64,000 bases of DNA, taken from contig JAEPOO010000001.1 in the NCBI GenBank assembly GCA_017642855.1, positions 1,211,072 through 1,275,071 on the forward strand, written 5' to 3'. The notes under the pieces are model-generated. The model was not told where the DNA came from. It saw only the letters and a program-made list of their open reading frames with translations, and made no database searches. This document shows, piece after piece, positions 16,681-26,340 of the stretch (positions within the stretch are counted from its first letter, which is position 1; the number at the start of each line of letters is the position of its first letter). The position numbers and the translations under genes were made by a program. This DNA is from Pseudomonadales bacterium. GTDB taxonomy: Bacteria; Pseudomonadota; Gammaproteobacteria; Pseudomonadales; Azotimanducaceae.

Positions 16681-17892
16681 TTATACCCGTTGGAAGGCCA
16701 AAACCGCATTGGTTCCGCCAAATCCGAAGCTGTTAGAGATGGCTGTCTTAATGCCCGCTTCATCTTCGCGTTGGGTCACGATCGGAGCTTCGCCGATTTC
16801 CGGGTCCAGGTTTTCGATATTGGCACTGGCACAGATGAAGTCGTTGTCTAGCATGAGGAGTGAATAAATCGCCTCATGCACACCCGCCGCACCCAAGGAA
16901 TGTCCTGACAGTGATTTGGTGGAACTGATTTTAGGGATCTTCTCACCAAATACACGTCTTATGGCTGCAACTTCCGGGGGGTCTCCGGCTGGCGTGCTGG
17001 TGCCGTGTGCGTTGATGTAATCAATCGGTCCATCCACCGTGGAGATGGCCAGCTTCATGGCTCGTTCGCCACCTTCACCAGAAGGTGCGACCATGTCGTA
17101 ACCATCAGAGGTTGCGCCATAACCAACGACTTCTGCGTAAATCTTCGCACCCCTGGCTCTCGCGTGGTCCATTTCTTCGACGACAACGAATCCCGCACCA
17201 CCTGCGATAACAAAACCATCCCGGTCCTTGTCATAGGCCCTTGACGCCGTTTCCGGCGAGCCATTTCGTGTCGACAATGCGCCCATGGCATCAAACAGCG
17301 ACGTCATGGACCAGTGTTCTTCTTCTCCGCCACCGGCAAAGACGATGTCCTGTTTACCCAACTGGATTAGCTCTACAGCGTGCCCGATACAGTGTGCGCT
17401 CGTGGAGCATGCTGAAGTAATGGAATAGTTAACGCCCTTGATTTTAAACGGCGTCGCCAGACAGGCTGATACCGTTGAACCCATCGTCCTGGTCACACGA
17501 TATGGCCCGACGCGCTTCAGCCCTTTTTCGCGAAGAGTATCCGCCGCTTCCGTCAGGTTAGAAGACGAAGCGCCACCAGAACCAGCAACGATGCCCGAGC
17601 GCTCGTTGGAAACGTCTGAGTCTTCGAGACCGGAATCGCGGATTGCTTCGTCCATCGCAATATAAGAAAAAGCAGCTGCATCGCCCATGAATCGTCTTAA
17701 CTTACGATCGATTCTTCCTTCAATATCCAGCCCCTGTATGTTGCCGGCAATGTGGCTGCGCAGACCCATTTCCTCATAGGCTTCCTGGTAACGGATACCA
17801 GATTTTGTTTCGCGCAGAGAAGTCAGAGTCTCTGAGAGATTGTTACCCAGTGGCGAAACAATTCCCATCCCAGTAATGACAGCTCTCTTCAT
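16681..17892 (-). CDS. fabB: 3-oxoacyl-ACP synthase I, FabB
   Basis: Condensing enzyme elongating unsaturated fatty acids. The Cys-His-His triad is visible: Cys in [11 protein letters not shown], His in [11 protein letters not shown] and His in [10 protein letters not shown]. The start [14 protein letters not shown] at 17892 is preferred over an in-frame ATG at 17910 because it matches the family N-terminus and leaves a 4-base gap after fabA. The 403-residue length is normal. The fabA-fabB operon is the classical anaerobic route to unsaturated fatty acids in gammaproteobacteria. Confidence 0.93.
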   Translation of the reverse strand: MKRAVITGMGIVSPLGNNLSETLTSLRETKSGIRYQEAYEEMGLRSHIAGNIQGLDIEGRIDRKLRRFMGDAAAFSYIAMDEAIRDSGLEDSDVSNERSGIVAGSGGASSSNLTEAADTLREKGLKRVGPYRVTRTMGSTVSACLATPFKIKGVNYSITSACSTSAHCIGHAVELIQLGKQDIVFAGGGEEEHWSMTSLFDAMGALSTRNGSPETASRAYDKDRDGFVIAGGAGFVVVEEMDHARARGAKIYAEVVGYGATSDGYDMVAPSGEGGERAMKLAISTVDGPIDYINAHGTSTPAGDPPEVAAIRRVFGEKIPKISSTKSLSGHSLGAAGVHEAIYSLLMLDNDFICASANIENLDPEIGEAPIVTQREDEAGIKTAISNSFGFGGTNAVLAFQRV

Positions 17893-17896
17893 CGTA

Positions 17897-18460
17897 TCAC
17901 CCAAAGTCATCTAATGATGTGAATAGACCGACCTTCACATCTTCAGCCGTATAAATTTGTTTGCCGTCGACAAGCACACGGCAATCCGCTATCCCAAGAA
18001 CGGTTTTACCTTCTCGGATTCGTTTCAGGTCAATTTCGTACTGAAGCAATTTCGCGTTGGGCAACACCTGCCCTCGGAAATTCACTTTGCCGCAACCCAG
18101 TGCACGGCCGAGTCCCCAATTGCCTTTCCATGCAAGGAAAAAGCCAACGAGTTGCCAAAGGGCATCAAGACCGAGACACCCCGGCATCACGGGGTCACTG
18201 ACAAAGTGGCACTTAAAAAACCACAGGTCAGGATTGATATCCATTTCGGCCAGTATCTTGCCTTTGTTGTTAACGCCACCGTCTTCACGAATTTCTGTAA
18301 TGCGGTCGATCATTAACATTTCTTCGATCGGCAGATGCGCTCTACCCGGACCAAACAAGTCGCCCAAGCCACAGGCGATGAGCTCTTCTTTCGTAAAACT
18401 GTGTTGATCTACCAGGGATCGATCGAGAGGTGGGACCGATGAGGAATCAGATTGCTGCAT
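17897..18460 (-). CDS. fabA: 3-hydroxydecanoyl-ACP dehydratase/isomerase FabA
   Basis: Hot-dog-fold dehydratase that also isomerises trans-2- to cis-3-decenoyl-ACP, the branch point to unsaturated fatty acids. The 187-residue protein contains the active-site His ([14 protein letters not shown]) and Asp ([11 protein letters not shown]). It is followed directly by fabB. The N-terminus is about 15 residues longer than the E. coli enzyme. A GTACTTTG direct repeat with 12-base period (18469-18488) lies just upstream and could be an operator. Confidence 0.95.
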   Translation of the reverse strand: MQQSDSSSVPPLDRSLVDQHSFTKEELIACGLGDLFGPGRAHLPIEEMLMIDRITEIREDGGVNNKGKILAEMDINPDLWFFKCHFVSDPVMPGCLGLDALWQLVGFFLAWKGNWGLGRALGCGKVNFRGQVLPNAKLLQYEIDLKRIREGKTVLGIADCRVLVDGKQIYTAEDVKVGLFTSLDDFG

Positions 18461-18573
18461 ATTCTTGGGTACTTTGTTCTGTACTTTGCGGAACTGTCAG
18501 AGCCCCGCTCGGGAGGCGAAATTATATCACCCGGCAACCAAAAGGCTACAAAGTGCACTGGCCACTTCGGATG

Positions 18574-18601
18574 TTGACTTTGTTTTGAGTTGGGGTGTAA
18601 T
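18574..18601 (+). promoter_or_regulatory. Possible sigma-70 promoter for lpxA
   Basis: TTGACT, 16 bases, TGTAAT, in the 239-base gap between divergent fabA and lpxA, about 100 bases upstream of the lpxA ATG. The rest of the gap contains the GTACTTTG repeat near fabA and nothing else recognised. Confidence 0.35.
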
Positions 18602-18699
18602 GCCGGTTTTCCCGATAATATACGCGCCGTAAAACGGTTTTCTTGAACTGTTTCAGGAACGCGCTGTCAAAGCTGAAACTTGATCTCCGGTGATTCTTC

Positions 18700-19515
18700 A
18701 TGATTCAAATTGATAAACATGCCGTTGTTCATCCCGATGCCGAAATCGGTGACAACTGCGTGATAGGCCCTTTCTGCACCGTTGCTGCAGACACAAAGAT
18801 AGGCGCTAACACCAAATTGAGATCACATGTGGTCGTCGAACCTCACACTACGATCGGTCAGGACTGCGATGTGTTTCCGTACACAACACTGGGAATGCAA
18901 TCGCAAGATCTAAAATACGTACCAGACACCGTCTGCTACACGGAGATTGGTAACCGAAATGTCATTCGGGAATTTGTAAGTGTTCACGGAGGCACAGAAG
19001 AAGGCTCCAGCACCACAATTGGTGATGACTGCGCTTTGCTGGCTCATTCTCATGTCGCTCATAACTGTCACGTCGGAAACCATGTGGTCATGAGTCACGG
19101 TGCGACTCTGGCTGGTCATGTGATCATTGGCGACTATGCAAACATCGGCGGTCTCTCTGCTATCCACCAGTTCTGCCACGTTGGCAAAGCAGGCATGATC
19201 GCCGGTATGGGTCGGGCCATACAAGACGTTCTGCCATTTACCATTGCGGAGGGACATCCTGCCCATATGAGGGTCATCAACAAAGTCGGTATGGAACGAG
19301 CCGGATACTCCAGCGACGACATTTCAGAAGTCCGCAAAGCATTCAGGATTTTGTTTCTCAGGGAAATGCGTCTGGAAGATGCCGTGAAAGAGGTTCAGGA
19401 AACCTTCCCCAATTCTGAAAGCGTCGCACTCATGTTGGAAGCCGTAGTATCTTCACAGCGAGGCCTGGCCAGGCCGGAAACTGCTACCTATGAGATCAAC
19501 GTCGCCGACGATTAA
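18700..19515 (+). CDS. lpxA: UDP-N-acetylglucosamine O-acyltransferase LpxA
   Basis: First enzyme of lipid A synthesis, transferring 3-hydroxyacyl from ACP to UDP-GlcNAc. The 271-residue protein has about 190 residues of hexapeptide repeats forming a left-handed beta-helix, then a helical C-terminal part. The catalytic His lies in the HSHVAHNCHVG segment. The substrate-binding region GLSAIHQF and IAGMGRAIQDV match LpxA. It stands apart from lpxD, fabZ and lpxB, which is unusual; in most relatives the four are together. A second copy elsewhere cannot be excluded. Confidence 0.9.
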   Translation: MIQIDKHAVVHPDAEIGDNCVIGPFCTVAADTKIGANTKLRSHVVVEPHTTIGQDCDVFPYTTLGMQSQDLKYVPDTVCYTEIGNRNVIREFVSVHGGTEEGSSTTIGDDCALLAHSHVAHNCHVGNHVVMSHGATLAGHVIIGDYANIGGLSAIHQFCHVGKAGMIAGMGRAIQDVLPFTIAEGHPAHMRVINKVGMERAGYSSDDISEVRKAFRILFLREMRLEDAVKEVQETFPNSESVALMLEAVVSSQRGLARPETATYEINVADD

Positions 19516-19557
19516 TCGGGTATAGTACGCACCAATCTCACAACGGGAATCTTTCCC

Positions 19558-20199
19558 ATGTTTAAAGCAGTACTCTGGGACTTTGGTGGCGTTATCACCT
19601 CAAGCCCGTTCGAAGCGTTCAATCGGTTCGAATCCGAACACAATCTTCCGAAAGACTTTATTCGCGGTATCAACGCCACGAACCCGGAAACCAACGCCTG
19701 GGCACAGCTGGAGAGCAGCCAGGTATCTGTTGAGGAATTCGATGAGCTTTTCGCCCGTGAGGCTCGTGACAAAGGACATGAGATTCGCGGCAAGCAGGTG
19801 CTGGAATTGCTATCTGGTGACATCCGTCCAGAAATGGTGTCGGCACTGAAAAGAATCAAGCAGGATCATGCCATCGGTTGTATCACGAACAACGTTAACA
19901 CTGGAGAAGGCCCCGGCATGGCACGTTCAGAAAACAAAGCCAGCGCTATTGCCGAGATCATGTCCCTGTTTGAGATCGTTGTCGAATCCAGCAAGGTTGG
20001 CATACGAAAACCAAATCCTGCGATCTACGAACTTGCCTGCGAACAGATGAACATCAAACCTGATCAGGCTGTTTACCTGGACGATCTTGGCATCAACCTG
20101 AAGCCTGCCAGAGCGCTCGGCATGACCACCATCAAAGTGTTCAGCGCCGACCAGGCTCTGGATGAACTTGAGCAACACCTCGGCCTTACTCTGAGGTAA
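19558..20199 (+). CDS. HAD-superfamily hydrolase (subfamily IA, ACAD10-like)
   Basis: A 213-residue protein with HAD motifs: WDFGGVI at the start, ITNN in the middle, the Lys in VGIRKPNPAIY, and YLDDLGINLKPARALGM. This is the variant-3 type seen as free-standing phosphatases or as the N-terminal domain of ACAD10 and soluble epoxide hydrolase. As in the HAD protein at 5 kb, motif I has Gly in the second Asp position. Starts 42 bases after lpxA. Substrate unknown. Confidence 0.82.
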   Translation: MFKAVLWDFGGVITSSPFEAFNRFESEHNLPKDFIRGINATNPETNAWAQLESSQVSVEEFDELFAREARDKGHEIRGKQVLELLSGDIRPEMVSALKRIKQDHAIGCITNNVNTGEGPGMARSENKASAIAEIMSLFEIVVESSKVGIRKPNPAIYELACEQMNIKPDQAVYLDDLGINLKPARALGMTTIKVFSADQALDELEQHLGLTLR

Positions 20200-20207
20200 G
20201 ACACGCC

Positions 20208-21221
20208 ATGAAAATTCTTCTGACAGGCGGCACGGGTTATATCGGATCTCATACTGCGGTCGAGTTGCTTGCAGAGAACCATGAGGTCGTTATCGTCGAT
20301 AATTTGCGTAACAGCAAACGATCTGTCGTCGAGCGCATAGAGGAAGTCAGCGGCAAGCAAATTTCGTTTTATGAGGCGCACCTGGAGGATACAGAAACTG
20401 TCTCCAGGATCTGTGCAGACGAACAAGTAGAGGCGGCCATTCACTTCGCAGGTTTGAAGTCCGTAGGCGAGTCAGTTGCAGACCCACTGCTCTACTATCA
20501 ATTGAACCTGACAACTTCGATCAGTCTCTGCCAGGCACTTTTTGAAAATGACATCAATATGCTTGTATTCAGCTCGTCTGCGACGGTCTATGGAAACCCA
20601 GAACGCATTCCACTGGATGAGAAGTGTCGGGCAACGGAAGCGGCAAATCCCTATGGAAGAACGAAGATCATCATTGAGCGGATATTACGTGATCTGCAAC
20701 AAGCTAACCCTGCAATGAACATCGCACTACTTCGATACTTTAATCCAGCGGGGGCACATCCAAGTGCGCGTCTGGGAGAAGATCCAACGGGTGTACCCAA
20801 CAATCTCGTGCCTTTCCTGACGCAGGTGGCGATTGGTATGCGGGAGCAGTTGGTGATTAATGGTGATGACTATGAGACGGCCGATGGCACCTGTATTCGT
20901 GACTACATCCATGTACAGGATCTTGCGAAAGGTCATGTTGCTTCTCTTGAGAAGTTAAAGACGAATCCCGGGCTGGTGACCTACAACCTGGGAACTGGTC
21001 GCGGGCACTCCGTAAGTGAAGTTGTTCAGGCTTTTGAGAGAGCAACCAATCAGCCTTTGAACAAACGTATTGGTCCTCGAAGGCCAGGCGATGTGCCATC
21101 GACCTACACAGATCCCGCGCTCGCTGAAAACGAATTGAACTGGCGAGCAGAACTCACCATTGAGGATATCTGCAGGGATGCGTGGCGCTGGCAGGAGGAA
21201 AATCCCGAGGGATACCCCTAA
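20208..21221 (+). CDS. galE: UDP-glucose 4-epimerase GalE
   Basis: Interconverts UDP-glucose and UDP-galactose using tightly bound NAD. The extended-SDR protein of 337 residues has GGTGYIGSH near the N-terminus and the YGRTK catalytic Tyr/Lys in ANPYGRTK, with SSSATVYG before it and RRPGDVPSTYTDP near the C-terminus. It converges with galK (4-base overlap). The presence of both suggests galactose use or galactose-containing surface polysaccharide. Confidence 0.95.
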   Translation: MKILLTGGTGYIGSHTAVELLAENHEVVIVDNLRNSKRSVVERIEEVSGKQISFYEAHLEDTETVSRICADEQVEAAIHFAGLKSVGESVADPLLYYQLNLTTSISLCQALFENDINMLVFSSSATVYGNPERIPLDEKCRATEAANPYGRTKIIIERILRDLQQANPAMNIALLRYFNPAGAHPSARLGEDPTGVPNNLVPFLTQVAIGMREQLVINGDDYETADGTCIRDYIHVQDLAKGHVASLEKLKTNPGLVTYNLGTGRGHSVSEVVQAFERATNQPLNKRIGPRRPGDVPSTYTDPALAENELNWRAELTIEDICRDAWRWQEENPEGYP

Positions 21222-22333
21222 CAGCTCTGCCTCGACAAACCTGGCGCTGGCTCCGCCTCAAAGAGATCCGGAAAAATGCCCGTTTGTTGCTGATAAGCAG
21301 CGGCAACAACCGGCATCCATTGACTTACCGAGAGCCTCTCCGCTAACGCAATCGCACATCCACCAAAACCACCACCTGTCATCCGCGCGCCCAATACACC
21401 GTCTTGTTTAAGCGCCAGCTCAACCATACAGTCCAGTTCGCGACAGGACACTTCGTAGTCGTCTCGAAGGGATTCATGGCTGGCGGTCATCAGCTGACCC
21501 AAGGTCGACCAGTCTCTCGACTGAATCGCCTCAAATGCCTGCGCAACTCGCCGGTGCTCGGTGGTGACATGACGAAAACGTTTCGCCAGGTGCGGCGGTA
21601 GGAAATCTGTCGCTGGCGCAGATACGAGGTTGTCGATGTCTTCCGCGCCAAAACTTTGTGCGACCTGATGCAACTCTGAAACGCGCTCATTGTAGGCAGA
21701 ACCCGCCAGGGTTCGAGCTTTACCGGTGTCCATAACCACCACCACGACATCATCCAAATCGCTCGATGCAACTTGCCAGCGTAAGGCCTGACAATCCAGG
21801 TAGATGACGCCACCTAGGGCAATCGACATCTGATCCATAATGCCGCACTGAACTCGCGCAAACTCATGCTCAACCTGCTGACAGATCCGCGCAAGCTCGA
21901 CTTCAGATGATTTGGGCGAAAGGGATTTCGCTAAAGCCAAACAAAACGACGCCGATGTCGATAACCCTGCGGTGCCAGCACTTTGAGTGACGTATAGATC
22001 ATGCCCTACGACACGCGATTCGGATCTTGAAAGACAGCTGACAACACCTGCCACATAATCCCGCCAGTCACCATAAAAGCCTGGCGAGTGATCGGGTCGT
22101 ATTTTGAGACTGACCCTGTCGGAAAAGCGCTCTGTGTAAACCCGAATCATGTCTGAGTCATTTTCGGCAGAGACAACAGTTGTGCCACCCTGGATAGCCA
22201 TCGGTAGTACGCGCCCACCGCAGTAATCGATGTGTTCCCCAATCAGGTTAATTCGCGAGGGTGCATTGACCCGCCAGGACGGCGCGCGATCGAACACAGT
22301 GCGAAATTGGGCTTTGAGGCTGTTCTCCGTCAT
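21218..22333 (-). CDS. galK: Galactokinase GalK
   Basis: GHMP-family kinase making galactose-1-phosphate. The 371-residue protein has the galactokinase signature (RINLIGEHIDYCGG), the glycine-rich ATP loop region SAGTAGLSTSASFCLALA, and the C-terminal GGGFGGCAIAL motif. The second motif departs a little from the usual GLSSSAS. No galT is visible nearby. Confidence 0.9.
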   Translation of the reverse strand: MTENSLKAQFRTVFDRAPSWRVNAPSRINLIGEHIDYCGGRVLPMAIQGGTTVVSAENDSDMIRVYTERFSDRVSLKIRPDHSPGFYGDWRDYVAGVVSCLSRSESRVVGHDLYVTQSAGTAGLSTSASFCLALAKSLSPKSSEVELARICQQVEHEFARVQCGIMDQMSIALGGVIYLDCQALRWQVASSDLDDVVVVVMDTGKARTLAGSAYNERVSELHQVAQSFGAEDIDNLVSAPATDFLPPHLAKRFRHVTTEHRRVAQAFEAIQSRDWSTLGQLMTASHESLRDDYEVSCRELDCMVELALKQDGVLGARMTGGGFGGCAIALAERLSVSQWMPVVAAAYQQQTGIFPDLFEAEPAPGLSRQSC

Positions 22334-22339
22334 CTGTCT

Positions 22340-23356
22340 TCAGGGCAACCTGACTTCAAAGACATCCGTCGCAGCAATACCGTCCTTTCGCTCTCCAGTG
22401 ACATAAAAAACGTCTGAAGACCCCAGCGCTCCGGACTCAAGCCCCCATATCTCTGGTAACGGCACTCGCTTAGGCAGACCAGAAAAAGTTTTCGCCCAGG
22501 CGTCGCGTCGCGCTCGCTGGAACAGGTATGCCTCTTTGTAAGTCACTACCATCGCCGTTCTACCGTGAAGATCGAACGCCGTGGGAGAGGAACTCGCCCG
22601 CCCCCAGTTCGGATCTTCTCTCAGATCGCGAGCGGTTGGCGCAGGAACGCCGCGCAGACTGGCAACCTTTTGCGCGGTGACAACACCCTCAGCTTTCAGG
22701 GGCACGGTAAAGACCTCTGCCGGTATGCGTCGTTTGCTGATGAGGTAGACAAGCTCGTCTTTCTCATCGACAGCCACACCCTCGACATCTCGATACCCCT
22801 TGGGAAAACGAAATTCAACGGTCCAGACGGGTTCGAGTGTCTCACCGATACTATCCAGACTAGGTTCTTCGAGCACCAGAAGTGTCAGGTGAGGTCGCCA
22901 ATTCAGGTTGTCGCCGGTATCTGCAACCAGGAGATAGGACTCCCTTTCGAACTCGAAGCTCGCCATATCCTCAAAGTCATGGTTGCGGGCGTAATCAATT
23001 GGCCAGACACCAACATCTTTTCCATCAAGACCCACTGCGAATAGTTCCGGCGCATTACCACTGTCATTGATCGCGAACAGCACGTCGGACTCATTTCCAT
23101 ACGCAAGCCCGCTCGCCTCTTCGAGGCGCTCGTTTTCAAGCTTTCCCTTCCAGACAATCTCAACATTAGCGGTTTCTAATTCAGATGTGTCGACACGGTT
23201 ATTCTCGGAGTAAACCAGGTCACGATTGATCAGACCGAGCGTGAAAGTTTCAACGCCGTTCAATACATTCAAACCATGGTAAAAACCGAAACCCGCCAGA
23301 TACGCATAAGGCGTAATCGCGATTAGAACGGCAAGAACAAGGAGCCAGCGGAACAT
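22340..23356 (-). CDS. Membrane-anchored propeller-like protein, function unknown
   Basis: A 338-residue protein with an N-terminal hydrophobic segment (about residues 4-24, uncleaved anchor or signal). A periplasmic domain rich in short beta-strand repeats follows (ASGLAYG...FAINDSGN, VADTGDN, DVEGVAVDE). These recall beta-propeller families such as the phytase/esterase-like group. No catalytic residues are identified. It lies in the same direction directly after the molybdenum hydroxylase and MoaD-like genes (5-base gap) and before galK, so it may be cotranscribed with either. Confidence 0.55.
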   Translation of the reverse strand: MFRWLLVLAVLIAITPYAYLAGFGFYHGLNVLNGVETFTLGLINRDLVYSENNRVDTSELETANVEIVWKGKLENERLEEASGLAYGNESDVLFAINDSGNAPELFAVGLDGKDVGVWPIDYARNHDFEDMASFEFERESYLLVADTGDNLNWRPHLTLLVLEEPSLDSIGETLEPVWTVEFRFPKGYRDVEGVAVDEKDELVYLISKRRIPAEVFTVPLKAEGVVTAQKVASLRGVPAPTARDLREDPNWGRASSSPTAFDLHGRTAMVVTYKEAYLFQRARRDAWAKTFSGLPKRVPLPEIWGLESGALGSSDVFYVTGERKDGIAATDVFEVRLP

Positions 23357-23361
23357 GTTAA

Positions 23362-23604
23362 TTAACCGCCGGAAATTCGATGAAGGAAATGGAGTTCGCT
23401 GTCTTCGCCGACAACCTCTAAAAACGGTGTGTGGATGATTTCGCCATCAATGGCGACAGCCATCTCCATCAGCTTTTCTTCGGTGAGCGACTCATACTTG
23501 TCGACGAGTTCGGCGACGATTTCCTTGAAGCGAGCTGCTTCTACATGGGTACATTCTTCTCCAGTGAACAGTTGCAGTTCACTGGAGAAGACAACAAGCG
23601 CCAT
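23362..23604 (-). CDS. MoaD/ThiS-like sulfur-carrier-type protein
   Basis: An 80-residue beta-grasp-like protein ending in Gly-Gly (HFLHRISGG), the hallmark of MoaD, ThiS and other sulfur carriers that are adenylated and thiocarboxylated at the terminal glycine. The start at 23604 is chosen over an upstream in-frame ATG (23649) that would lie inside the hydroxylase large-subunit gene. It abuts the stop of that gene. The position suggests a role in the enzyme's cofactor maturation, or it is a divergent MoaD (inference). No moaE or moeB is adjacent. Confidence 0.6.
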   Translation of the reverse strand: MALVVFSSELQLFTGEECTHVEAARFKEIVAELVDKYESLTEEKLMEMAVAIDGEIIHTPFLEVVGEDSELHFLHRISGG

Positions 23605-23606
23605 GA

Positions 23607-25856
23607 TTATCCGTTCTGGATAAGTGACAGTACCCTGGGTGGAGAACAAGGTAGTTCTTCTACCTTGCGGTCGATGGCGTCACCCACTGACCAACCCACT
23701 GCTGCAAGTGGCGGGATGATGCCGGATTCACCAACACCTCTAACGCCATAGGGGTGGAACGAGTTAGGCACCTCGACGATGATCGTTTCGATCATCGGCA
23801 GATCTGAAGCAAGCGGAATCCTGTAGTCCAGGAAACCAGGGTTCTCCATCACACCATCGTCATTGAAGATGTACTCTTCGTTCAGCGCCCAGCCGATGCC
23901 TTGAACAGCACCACCCTGGAACTGACCTTCCACGTAGCTTGGGTGAATCGCTTTACCCGCGTCTTGGATGGCGGTGTATCGGACCACATCCACCTTGCCA
24001 GTTTCCTGATCCACTTTTGTATCGCAAAGGTGTACCGCGAAACTCGGACCCGCACCTCGCGCATTGATGTTACCTGTACCTGAAATCTGGCCACCAGTTT
24101 TCTCAGCAGCCTGGCAGACTTCAGCCAGAGACATCTTTTCTTCGCCGGCTGTATTGATAGCAACACCATCGGCATAGTCCACCTGCTCGGCCGTGACGTT
24201 CCAGATTGCCGCGGCACGTTCCTTGATCTGCTTAACCACATCTTCAGCAGCTTCAATCACCGCCATACCGGTCGCGAATGTGACACGGCTACCACCAGTA
24301 CCCTGGCTGTAAGGCAGGCTGTCGGTATCAGCGACAATCGGCTTGAGATTTGATGGCTCGATTTGCAGAACCTCTGCCGCCATCATCTGCATGGATGCTC
24401 GCGAACCACCGATATCTGGAGAACCTTCAAGAATGGTACCTGTGCCATCGGTGTTCATATTGATGGACACACTGGATTGGCCGCCGATGTTAAACCAGAA
24501 ACCTGCAGCAATACCGCGACCACAGCCATCCGCTAACGCTGACTTGTAGTGGTCGGAATCTCGAGCGGCTTCAAGACATTCAATCAAGCCGACAGTTTTC
24601 AGTTTTGGACCATAAATGGTCTGGGTGCCTTCTTTGGCCGCGTTTTTAAGACGCAGCTCAATGGGATCCATACCAATCTTTTCGGCCACTTCATTCACCA
24701 CCATTTCTGCAGCGAACTCTGCCTGAGGCGCACCAGGTGCTCGATAAGCAGCCACTTTCGACTTGTTCACAACAACATCGAAACCTTCGACCTGCACATT
24801 GCCGCAGTCATAAGGTGTAAACATTGTCATGACACCGGGCATCATTGGCGAGCCTTTGAAGGCACCTGCCTCATAAGCCATCCAACCCTGCATCGCAGTA
24901 ATGGTGCCGTCTTTTTTCGCACCCACTTTTGCTTTTAGTTTTGCAGCTGACGTGGGTCCCGTTGCAATGAATACTTCATCACGATTCATGACCATCTTGA
25001 CGGGACGACCGGCTTTGCGAGATAGCGCAAGCGCAACCGGCTCCTGGTAAACAACGGTCTTGCCGCCGAAGCCACCACCAATCTCGCTGGCAACAACTTT
25101 TAGCTTGCTGAGATCGAGGCCGAGCAGTTTCGCAGTGCTGGTCCTGACATCGAAATGACCCTGGGTACAACACCACACCATTGACTGACCGTCTTCGTCG
25201 TAACGAGCGGTACACGCGTGCGGTTCAATGTAACCCTGGTGAGCCGTTGGCGTTCGGAATTCGCGTTCAACAATGACGTCGGCTTCAGCGAAACCCGCCT
25301 CAATGTCACCCATCTTCATTTCGAGTCTGGTCGCGATATTAGACGGCGTGCTTGGCGTTTCTTCGTAACCCTGGGTGAACATGTCTTCATGCAGGACCGG
25401 GGCACCCTCTTTCATGGCATCTTCCACATCCATGACAGGTGACAACACTTCATATTTCACGTCGATCAGATCAAGGGCATCATCCGCAGCACGTTCTGTG
25501 CGAGCAGCAACCGCCGCAATCGCATGTCCGTGATACAGCACCTTGTCGTCTGCGAGGCAGTTACGGGCCAGATCGAGCACATCAGCGGCCCCCTCACCGG
25601 CATTGATAGATTCGCCTTCAACACTCCCGAAGTCTTTAAAGGTGACAACGGCAAACACATCGGGGTGAGCTTCTGCTTTGCTCGTGTCGATGGAGACAAT
25701 TTTCGCGTGGGCGTGAGGACTACGTAAGGTTCGGCCCCAGATCATACCGGGCAGGCTGAGATCAGCGCCGTATTGCGCACGACCAGTCACCTTGTCGTAA
25801 CCGTCTGGACGAATGGTCCGCTGTCCGATGTACTTAAACTCTTGTGCTTCACTCAT
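23607..25856 (-). CDS. Xanthine-dehydrogenase-family molybdopterin-binding subunit
   Basis: Large catalytic subunit of a molybdenum hydroxylase, 749 residues. It has the YDKVTGRAQYGADLSLPG start, GGGFGGKT in the cofactor-binding region, AAYRAPGAPQAEF in the active-site loop position, and the catalytic Glu in GVGESGIIPPLAAVGW. The AYRAPG loop is neither the AYxCSFR of form-I CO dehydrogenase nor the AYRGAGR of form II, so the substrate is probably an aldehyde, purine or N-heterocycle. The start at 25856 is chosen because it gives the conserved N-terminus and lies 2 bases after the small-subunit stop. Confidence 0.9.
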   Translation of the reverse strand: MSEAQEFKYIGQRTIRPDGYDKVTGRAQYGADLSLPGMIWGRTLRSPHAHAKIVSIDTSKAEAHPDVFAVVTFKDFGSVEGESINAGEGAADVLDLARNCLADDKVLYHGHAIAAVAARTERAADDALDLIDVKYEVLSPVMDVEDAMKEGAPVLHEDMFTQGYEETPSTPSNIATRLEMKMGDIEAGFAEADVIVEREFRTPTAHQGYIEPHACTARYDEDGQSMVWCCTQGHFDVRTSTAKLLGLDLSKLKVVASEIGGGFGGKTVVYQEPVALALSRKAGRPVKMVMNRDEVFIATGPTSAAKLKAKVGAKKDGTITAMQGWMAYEAGAFKGSPMMPGVMTMFTPYDCGNVQVEGFDVVVNKSKVAAYRAPGAPQAEFAAEMVVNEVAEKIGMDPIELRLKNAAKEGTQTIYGPKLKTVGLIECLEAARDSDHYKSALADGCGRGIAAGFWFNIGGQSSVSINMNTDGTGTILEGSPDIGGSRASMQMMAAEVLQIEPSNLKPIVADTDSLPYSQGTGGSRVTFATGMAVIEAAEDVVKQIKERAAAIWNVTAEQVDYADGVAINTAGEEKMSLAEVCQAAEKTGGQISGTGNINARGAGPSFAVHLCDTKVDQETGKVDVVRYTAIQDAGKAIHPSYVEGQFQGGAVQGIGWALNEEYIFNDDGVMENPGFLDYRIPLASDLPMIETIIVEVPNSFHPYGVRGVGESGIIPPLAAVGWSVGDAIDRKVEELPCSPPRVLSLIQNG

Positions 25857-25858
25857 GA

Positions 25859-26338
25859 TTACGCACCCTCTCTCATAGTTTCGGCAGCATCCATCACTGC
25901 CCTGATGATCTTGTCGTATCCCGTGCAACGGCAGAGGTTGCCAGCGAGGTAGTAGCGGGCTTCTTCTTCCGTTGGATTCGGGTTTTCCTCCAACAGTGCC
26001 TTGGTACTGACAATGAGCCCTGGTGTACAAACACCACACTGGAGCGCAGCATGCTCGAGAAACTTCTCCTGGATGACATGCAGCTTATCGTTCGCGCCAA
26101 CACCTTCGATGGTGCCCACCTCGGCCCCCTCGGCTTCAACGCCGAGAACCAGACAAGAACAGACCAGACGACCATTGAGCGTCACCGAACAGGCACCACA
26201 GTCACCGGAACCACACCCTTCTTTGGTTCCAGTCAGCTGTAGTTCGTTTCTTAATACGTCCAGCAAAGTGTCGCCGGGGTCACAGAGATACTCAACGGGC
26301 TCCCCGTTGATCGATGTTGATACGTGTGACTTCGCCAT
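25859..26338 (-). CDS. (2Fe-2S)-binding subunit of the molybdenum hydroxylase
   Basis: A 159-residue small subunit with two [2Fe-2S] clusters: the plant-ferredoxin type (Cys42, Cys47, Cys50 and a later Cys near 60) and the C-terminal four-Cys motif (CGVCTPG ... CRCTGY). It passes electrons from the molybdenum site to FAD. It is the middle gene of the FAD/FeS/Mo operon. Confidence 0.95.
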   Translation of the reverse strand: MAKSHVSTSINGEPVEYLCDPGDTLLDVLRNELQLTGTKEGCGSGDCGACSVTLNGRLVCSCLVLGVEAEGAEVGTIEGVGANDKLHVIQEKFLEHAALQCGVCTPGLIVSTKALLEENPNPTEEEARYYLAGNLCRCTGYDKIIRAVMDAAETMREGA

Positions 26339-26340
26339 GA

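Noticed and set aside
25857..26039. N-terminal extension of the molybdopterin subunit to 26039
   Set aside because: It lies within the small-subunit gene in another frame and precedes the conserved family start at 25856.
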